Part shown: one piece after another, positions 45,241 to 64,000 of the stretch
Position numbering within the stretch: position 1 is the first letter of the stretch
Layout of the letters: each line of letters starts with the position of its first letter
DNA from: Tiliqua scincoides
Taxonomy: Eukaryota; Chordata; Lepidosauria; Squamata; Scincidae
Assembly: GCF_035046505.1 (NCBI RefSeq)
Contig: NC_089827.1
Coordinates: forward strand, 58,556,356 to 58,620,355
DNA: 64,000 nucleotides
Direction: 5' to 3'
Position numbers and translations under genes: made by a program
Notes under the pieces: generated by a model
The model's database searches: none
What the model was told of the DNA's origin: nothing
What the model saw: only the letters and a program-made list of their open reading frames with translations

Positions 45241-45999
45241 TCGCATAGAGTTACATGTTTCCGAGTTCTTGGTGGAAGAGGTGAGAGATGCTCTAAGGAA
45301 GCAAAATGGAGAAGACCTAGAAAGAAACATAGTGAAGAGTTGCTGAGTTCTGGATGCAGCCCTACCCCCCCTCCACAGAGGCAGCCCCAAAGACATAGGA
45401 GCGCCTGCACTTCCTGATTCCAGTTTTATTGACTGTGTAAGATCTTAGGCTTGGAAGGACTTCTGAGGACATCGACCATCTAGGCAAGGCCGTCTAGGTC
45501 CTGCTAGGACATGTTGGTCAAGGTTTGTCCATCGCCATACCACTTCGCATGGTCCACCTTTTCGAAGCACCGCCAGAAGTAACTGATGATGACATGGCCA
45601 CCCTGTGCCTGCCAAGCCTCCTACTGCTGTTTGTGTCGTGTTTCTGGCCTTGCTGGCAGGTGGCAGGGGCCCAGGGGACCAGATGTCACCTAAAGTACCA
45701 CTGGTGGTACCCGTACCACTGGGTGAGAAACACTGTGCTAGAAGCAGGAAAATCCGCTCTAGAACAGCTCCAGATGTCAAGCCACTGCTTGAAGATTTCC
45801 ACCGAGGGAGAAACCACAACTTCCCTCAGTAATCAGTTTCACTGTTGAATTACTGTTAAGAATAGATTTCCCAATAAGATGTGATTTTTAAAAAGATTAG
45901 TTGTGCAACACAACTGAATGCAAGTCAATGGAGTGCATATGCAACTGAGTGCTAGATTTGGGCTGGGAGGGGAGGTCCAATGTTCCAATTACAGTAGAC
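45241..45999. other. Intergenic stretch between PHF5A and ACO2
   Basis: No gene. A fragment around 45690-45740 (ACCACTGGTGGTACCCGTAC and GTGAGAAACACTG) looks like a damaged hAT end. The open frames at 45445-45848 have no family resemblance. Confidence 0.35.
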
Positions 46000-46327
46000 C
46001 AGTGGTTTTCAAACTCTCATGGAGAGGTTGAGCCACTGTAAGTGCTTGCGGGTGTGAGGGGAAGGGGACGGAGGTGGAGCAATCGCGCCCTGCCTCAGCT
46101 AAAGCTCCACTTTCACTGCTGCAGGGAGCCCTGCTGAAGGTCACACTGGGCTCCCTGCACTCCGGGGAGGCTGCAGGAGGCTTGGTAAGTGCACCCAAGC
46201 CCCTGCAGCTCCCTGAGGGGCGCAATCCTGCCTCCTCCCTTCCTCCAGGCTGCCCCTGCCCCTTAAGGGGGCAGAGGCCAGGGCCCACAGGCTGGGGTGT
46301 CATGACGCCCTAGTTTGAAAAGCCCTG
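46000..46327. mobile_element. hAT element, 328 bp, perfect 8-bp target duplication
   Basis: Termini CAGTGGTTTTCAAACTCTCA and AGTTTGAAAAGCCCTG; CAGTAGAC flanks both ends (45992-45999, 46328-46335). The interior is GC-rich, unlike the other hAT copies. Non-autonomous. Confidence 0.88.
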
Positions 46328-46382
46328 CAGTAGACTGAGATTTGGTGCAGTTTGAGAGGTGTTTGATGTAGGAGGTTACTCA

Positions 46383-46477
46383 GGCTGTGATCTTATACAC
46401 ATGCTTACCTCTAACTAAATCCTGTTAAACTGTGGGGTTTATATTTCTGAGTGAACATGCCCAGGACTGTGCTGATA
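46383..46477 (+). repeat. ~92-bp hairpin repeat, diverged unit
   Basis: GGCTGTGATCTTATACACAT, AAATCCTGTTAAACTGTGGG and TTCTGAGTGAACATGCCCAG mark an old unit. Confidence 0.6.
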
Positions 46478-46576
46478 ACATTGTGTTTAAAAAACCCAAA
46501 TGTTTCATTTTCACACAAAGTGAACCATGAATTTCACCTTTTTTGGGAGTGGTGGAGGAAGAGGGAAGGATACTCT

Positions 46577-46669
46577 GGTTGCAGTTCTATACACACTTTC
46601 CTGGGAGTAAGCACTATTGACTATAGTGGGACTTACTTCTGAGCAGACATGCCTAGCCTTGGGCTGTCA
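46577..46669 (+). repeat. ~92-bp hairpin repeat, single unit
   Basis: CTGGTTGCAGTTCTATACAC, GTAAGCACTATTGACTATAG and GGACTTACTTCTGAGCAGAC. Confidence 0.75.
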
Positions 46670-46761
46670 GCCACCCAATCACAACTACATTAAAATCATG
46701 GATTTCTCCATTTTTTTTCTAATGGGAAACTCTCATTTATTAAAAACAAGAATCATCTAGC

Positions 46762-48636
46762 CAGGGGTTTCCCAACTTTTTGGCCAGAGGCCTGCATCAA
46801 ATATCTGGCAAGGTGTTGGGGGCCGGAAAAAATTTAAATATAAAATTTATCTATATAAATTAGAGACAGAACTTAGATGAGTGAATAAATGAATGAATGG
46901 GCTCATTCATTCAACCTCTCTGGCCCTTAGAACACCCTCCAGATGCAACCAGAGCACAGTTCCAGTCATAAGAACATAAGAACAGCTCCACTGGATCAGG
47001 CCATAGGCCCATCTAGTCCAGCTTCCTGTATCTCACAGCGGCCCACCAAATGCCCCAGGGAGCACACCAGATAACAAGAGACCTCATCCTGGTGTCCTCC
47101 CTTGCATCTGGCATTCTGACATAATCCATTTCTAAAACCAGGAGGTTGCGCATACACATCATGGCTTGTACCCCATAATGGATTTTTCCTCCAAAAGCTT
47201 GTCCAATCCCCTTTTAAAGGCGTCTAGGGTAGACGCCAGCACCACATCCTGTGGCAAGGAGTTCCACAGACCGACCACACGCTGAGTAAATAAATATTTT
47301 CTTTTGTCTGTCCTAACCCGCCCAACACTCAATTTTAGTGGATGTCCCCTGGTTCTGGTATTATGTGAGAGTGTAAAGAGCATCTCCCTATCCACTCTGT
47401 CCATCCCCTGCATAATTTTGTATGTCTCAATCATGTCCCCCCTCAGGCGTCTCTTTTCTAGGCTGAAGAGGCCCAAACGCCGTAGCCTTTCCTCATAAGG
47501 AAGGTGCCCCAGCCCCGTAATCATCTTAGTCGCTCTCTTTTGCACCTTTTCCATTTCCACTATGTCTTTTTTGAGATGCGGCGACCAGAACTGGACACAA
47601 TACTCCATGTGTGGCCTTACCATAGATTTGTACAACGGCATTATAATATTAGCCATTTTGTTCTCAATACCCTTCCTAATGATCCCAAGCATAGAATTGG
47701 CCTTCTTCAGTGCCGCCGCACATTGGGTCGACACTTTCATTGACCTGTCCACCACCACCCCAAGATCTCTCTCCTGATCTGTCACAGACAGCTCAGAACC
47801 CATCAGCCTATATCTAAAGTTTTGATTTTTTGCCCCAACGTGCATGACTTTACACTTACTGACATTGAAGTGCATCTGCCATTTTGCTGCCCATTCTGCC
47901 AGTCTGGAGAGATCCTTCTGGAGCTCCTCACAATCACTTCTGGTCTTCACCACTCGGAAAAGTTTGGTGTCGTCTGCAAACTTAGCCACTTCACTGCTCA
48001 ACCCTGTCTCCAGGTCATTTATGAAGAGGTTGAAAAGCCCCGTTCCCAGGACAGATCCTTGGGGCACACCGCTTTTCACCTCTCTCCATTGTGAAAATTG
48101 CCCATTGACACCCACTCTCTGCTTCCTGGCCTCCAACCAGTTCTCAATCCATGAGAGGACCTGTCCTCTAATTCCCTGACTGGAGTTTTTTCAGTAGCCT
48201 TTGGTGAGGGACCGTGTCAAACGCCTTCTGAAAGTCCAGATATATAATGTCCATGGGTTCTCCCACATCCACATGCCTGCTGACCTTTTCAAAGAATTCT
48301 ATAAGGTTTGTGAGGCAAGGCTTACCCTTACAGAAGCCATGCTGACTCTCCCTCAGCAAGGCCTGTTCGTCTATGTCTTTTGAGATCCTATCTTTGATGA
48401 GGCATTCCACCATCTTACCCGGTATGGATGTTAGGCTGACCGGCCTATAGTTTCCCAGGTCCCCCCTCTTTCCCTTTTTAAAAATAGGCGTGACATTTGC
48501 TATCCTCCAATCTTCTGGCCAAGTCATTCGGCCAAGTGGGCCTGAGGCTTTCAGGGGACAAGAGGCTGGTCGCAGGCCGGACAGAAGCTCGCCATGGGCC
48601 ACATCTCGTCCCCGGGCCGGGGTTGAGAGACCTCTG
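46762..48636 (-). mobile_element. hAT element split by a CR1 insertion
   Basis: Left end CAGGGGTTTCCCAACTTTTT at 46762; right end CCCCGGGCCGGGGTTGAGAG ... CCTCTG at 48636. Flanks are ATCTAGC and ATCTAGTC. The outer parts resemble the 42859 family (GTTGGGGGCCGG, AATGAATGAATGG). About 1.56 kb of CR1 separates the two halves (about 46966-48522). Confidence 0.75.
46966..48522 (-). mobile_element. CR1-type LINE between PHF5A and ACO2, 5'-truncated
   Basis: Minus strand; tail CATAAGAACATAAGAACAGC at the left. It carries the reverse-transcriptase ORF in two open segments (about 48168-48522 with YRPVSLTSIPGKMVECLIKD and YLDFQKAFDTVPH; 47159-48136 with SGVPQGSVLGTGLFN, the catalytic KFADDTKLF and the C-terminus [10 protein letters not shown]). 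The segments are in different frames, so at least one frameshift near 48140-48180 breaks it. The 5' half of the element is missing. Confidence 0.9.
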
Positions 48637-48639
48637 ATC

Positions 48640-48843
48640 TAGTCCTAGAAGGAAATGTATGTGAAGTCCTGTTTTAAACCACGCCCACCGTCCCTCTAGC
48701 CTTTTCCTATCTCTATGAAAGAGATGGCCTCGCAGCAGCCAGAGGTTGCGCAGAGCAGAGGCCACCCCCCACACCGCGACACGTCCTTTAAAAGCGGCGA
48801 GGAACGTCATCGCCAGGCGACTTCATCTTTGTCAGTGAACAAA
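48640..48843 (+). promoter_or_regulatory. ACO2: ACO2 promoter and 5' UTR
   Basis: A CpG-containing region right after the hAT end and before the ACO2 ATG. It has TTTAAAAG near 48787, AACGTCAT near 48805 (CRE-like) and a YY1-like AAAATGGCGCC overlapping the start codon. CpG richness continues into intron 1 to about 49230. Only about 200 bp separate the hAT end from the start codon, so any shared upstream elements would now lie beyond the insertions. Confidence 0.6.
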
Positions 48844-61660
<12,817 letters not shown>

Positions 61661-61664
61661 GTCA

Positions 61665-63567
61665 TCTTGAACAGAGAAGCGGTTGGCCCTCTGGATGGTG
61701 AGGGAGGGAAAGGGGAGATAAAAGGAGACTTAGAGATGGCAGAGAAATTAAATGAGTTCTTTGCATCTGTCTTCACGGCAGAAGACCTTGGGCAGATACC
61801 GCTGCCCGAACGGCCCCTCCTGACCGAGGAGTTAAGTCAGATAGAGGTTAAAAGAGAAGATGTTTCAGACCTCATTGATAAATTAAAGATCAATAAGTCA
61901 CCGGGCCCTGATGGCATCCACCCAAGAGTTATTAAGGAATTGAAGAATGAAGTTGCAGACCTCTTGACTAAGGTATGCAACTTGTCCCTCAAAACGGCCA
62001 TGGTGCCAGAGATTGGAGGATAGCAAATGTCACGCCTATTTTTAAAAAGGGAAAGAGGGGGGACCCGGGAAACTATAGGCCGGTCAGCCTAACATCCATA
62101 CCGGGTAAGATGGTGGAATGCCTCATCAAAGATAGGATCTCAAAACACATAGACGAACAGGCCTTGCTGAGGGAGAGTCAGCATGGCTTCTGTAAGGGTA
62201 AGTCTTGCCTCACGAACCTTATAGAATTCTTTGAAAAGGTCAACAGGCATGTGGATGTGGGAGAACCCGTGGACATCATATATCTGGACTTTCAGAAGGC
62301 GTTTGACACGGTCCCTCACCAAAGACTACTGAAAAAACTCCACAGTCAGGGAATTAGAGGACAGGTCCTCTTGTGGATTGAGAACTGGTTGGAGGCCAGG
62401 AAGCAGAGAGTGGGTGTCAATGGGCAATTTTCACAATGGAGAGAGGTGAAAAGCGGTGTGCCCCAAGGATCTGTCCTGGGAACGGGGCTTTTCAACCTCT
62501 TCATAAATGACCTGGAGACAGGGTTGAGCAGTGAAGTGGCTAAGTTTGCAGACGACACCAAACTTTTCCGAGTGGTGAAGACCAGAAGTGATTGTGAGGA
62601 GCTCCAGAAGGATCTCTCCAGACTGGCAGAATGGGCAGCAAAATGGCAGATGCGCTTCAATGTCAGTAAGTGTAAAGTCATGCACATTGGGGCAAAAAAT
62701 CAAAACTTTAGATATAGGTTGATGGGTTCTGAGCTGTCTGTGACAGATCAGGAGAGAGATCTTGGGGTGGTGGTGGACAGGTCGATGAAAGTGTTGACCC
62801 AATGTGCGGCAGCAGTGAAGAAGGCCAATTCTATGCTTGGGATCATTAGGAAGGGTATTGAGAACAAAACGGTTAGTATTATAATGCCGTTGTACAAATC
62901 GATGGTAAGGCCACACCTGGAGTATTGTGTCCAGTTCTGGTCGCTGCATCTCAAAAAAGACATAGTGGAAATGGAAAAGGTGCAAAAGAGAGCGACTAAG
63001 ATGATTACGGGGCTGGGGCACCTTCCTTATGAGGAAAGGCTGCAGTGTTTGGGCCTCTTCAGCCTAGAAAAGAGTCGCCTGAGGGCGGACATGATTGAGA
63101 CATACAAAATTATGCAGGGGATGGACAGAGTGGATAGGGAGATGCTCTTTACACTCTCCCTATAATACATAATACCAGAACCAGGGGACATCCACTAAAA
63201 TTGAGTGTTGGGCGGGTTAGGACAGACAAAAGGAAATATTTCTTTACTCAGCGTGTGGTCGGTCTGTGGAACTCCTTGCCACAGGATGTGGTGATGGCGT
63301 CCAGCCTAGACGCCTTTAAAAGGGGATTGGACAAGTTTCTGGAGGAAAAATCCATTATGGGGTACAAGCCATGATGTGTATGCGCAACCTCCTGATTTTA
63401 GAAATGGGTTATGTCAGAATGCCAGACGCAAGGGAGGGCACCAGGATGAGGTTTCTTGTTATCTGGTGTGCTCCCTGGGGCATTTGGTGGGCCGCTGTGA
63501 GATACAGGAAGCTGGACTAGATGGGCCTGTGGCCTGATCCAGTGGGGCTGTTCTTATGTTCTTATTA
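61665..63567 (+). mobile_element. CR1-type LINE, longest copy in the window (~1.9 kb)
   Basis: Sense orientation in ACO2 intron 3. It encodes the end of the region before the reverse transcriptase (KLNEFFASVFTAEDLGQIPL, KSPGPDGIHPRVIKELKNE), then the reverse transcriptase (WRIANVTPIFKKGKRGDP, DFQKAFDTVPH, SGVPQGSVLGTGLFN, KFADDTKLFRVV) and the C-terminus. A one-base loss near 62015 shifts the frame just before DWRIANV. A second disruption near 63160 interrupts [11 protein letters not shown], after which [10 protein letters not shown] and the 3' UTR follow. It ends with the GTTCTTATGTTCTTAT tail. The endonuclease part is missing. Confidence 0.92.
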
Positions 63568-63800
63568 TAGATTCCTTTATAGTTAATTTAAAAAATGCAA
63601 TTCTGTAGCTTTTGTGTCTGAAGGTAGTCATGAAAGTTGGTGGAAAACTTTAGAAGCCAAAGAGGTGCCAAGGGCTGTGAACTCAGTATGTTGCATAACT
63701 TTAATTGCAGGAAGAGCAAAACGAGTAACTGCATACCTTTGTTTCATCTTTTGTGGATTACACAACTAGTGTTCTATGGGAATATTTCTATCATCCAGTT

Positions 63801-64000
63801 CAGGGGTGTCCAAAGTTTTCAGCAAGAGGGCCACATCATCTCTCTGACACTGTGTCGGGGGCCGGGGAAACAAAGTATTAATTTACAGTTAAAATTTGAA
63901 TAAATTTACATAAGTTTACCTAAATTAATATACTAGAGGTGGAACTTACATGAATGATTGACGGTCTTGCAATAGCTCAAGGCCTAAAAGGCTTTGCACA
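63801..64000 (-). mobile_element. hAT element, cut by the window end
   Basis: CAGGGGTGTCCAAAGTTTTC is followed by GAGGGCCACATCATCTCTCT, GACACTGTGTCGGGGGCCGG and the AT-rich block: the same order as the copy at 42859. The left flank is ATCCAGTT. The right end lies outside the window. Confidence 0.8.

Noticed and set aside
45445-45848. Opposed open frames of 124 and 107 codons between PHF5A and ACO2
   Set aside because: No homology, no splice context, and part of the region is a damaged hAT end.

Overview
This window is vertebrate nuclear DNA, most likely from a squamate reptile (lizard or snake). It has spliced genes with GT/AG introns, CpG-rich promoters, CR1-type LINEs with the tail repeat typical of reptiles, many short hAT elements, and a very abundant ~92-bp hairpin repeat that I associate with squamate genomes. 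The species cannot be named from the sequence. No retrovirus, Polinton or CRISPR structure was recognised, apart from one weak LTR-like stretch near 54.6-55.0 kb.

Three conserved genes lie in the order known from human chromosome 22q13 (TEF-TOB2-PHF5A-ACO2). TOB2 is on the minus strand: its whole coding region is one exon at 6086-7111, with a long, nearly repeat-free 3' UTR reaching down to about 2.73 kb. Its non-coding first exon is probably in the GC-rich island near 12.4-12.6 kb. PHF5A is on the minus strand with four coding exons (44868 down to 29663) that splice to a complete 110-residue protein, including a 24-nt micro-exon. ACO2 (mitochondrial aconitase) is on the plus strand; only its first three coding exons are present (48844-60345) and the gene runs off the right end. 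TEF itself is not seen, but the repeat-poor first 1.7 kb could be its 3' UTR.

The rest is mostly introns and intergenic DNA filled with transposable elements. CR1 LINEs lie at 15.2-16.2 (one inside another), 41.7-42.3, 47.0-48.5 (inside a hAT element) and 61.7-63.6 kb. A 5'-truncated LINE of a different clade with an uninterrupted 3' reading frame lies at 52.3-53.9 kb. Around a dozen short hAT elements were found, many with clear 8-bp target duplications. Three pogo/Tigger-like elements are flanked by TA, and four copies or pieces of an 81-bp TTAA-flanked piggyBac-type MITE are present. Several long-inverted-repeat MITEs, microsatellites and a 43-bp minisatellite complete the picture.

The two most notable observations are these. 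PHF5A and ACO2 are head to head about 0.4 kb apart in human, but here their start codons are about 4 kb apart, with the gap filled by stacked hAT, hairpin-repeat and CR1 insertions. In addition, the ~92-bp hairpin repeat forms tandem arrays, all with 91-95 bp period, next to both the TOB2 first-exon island and the PHF5A first exon.
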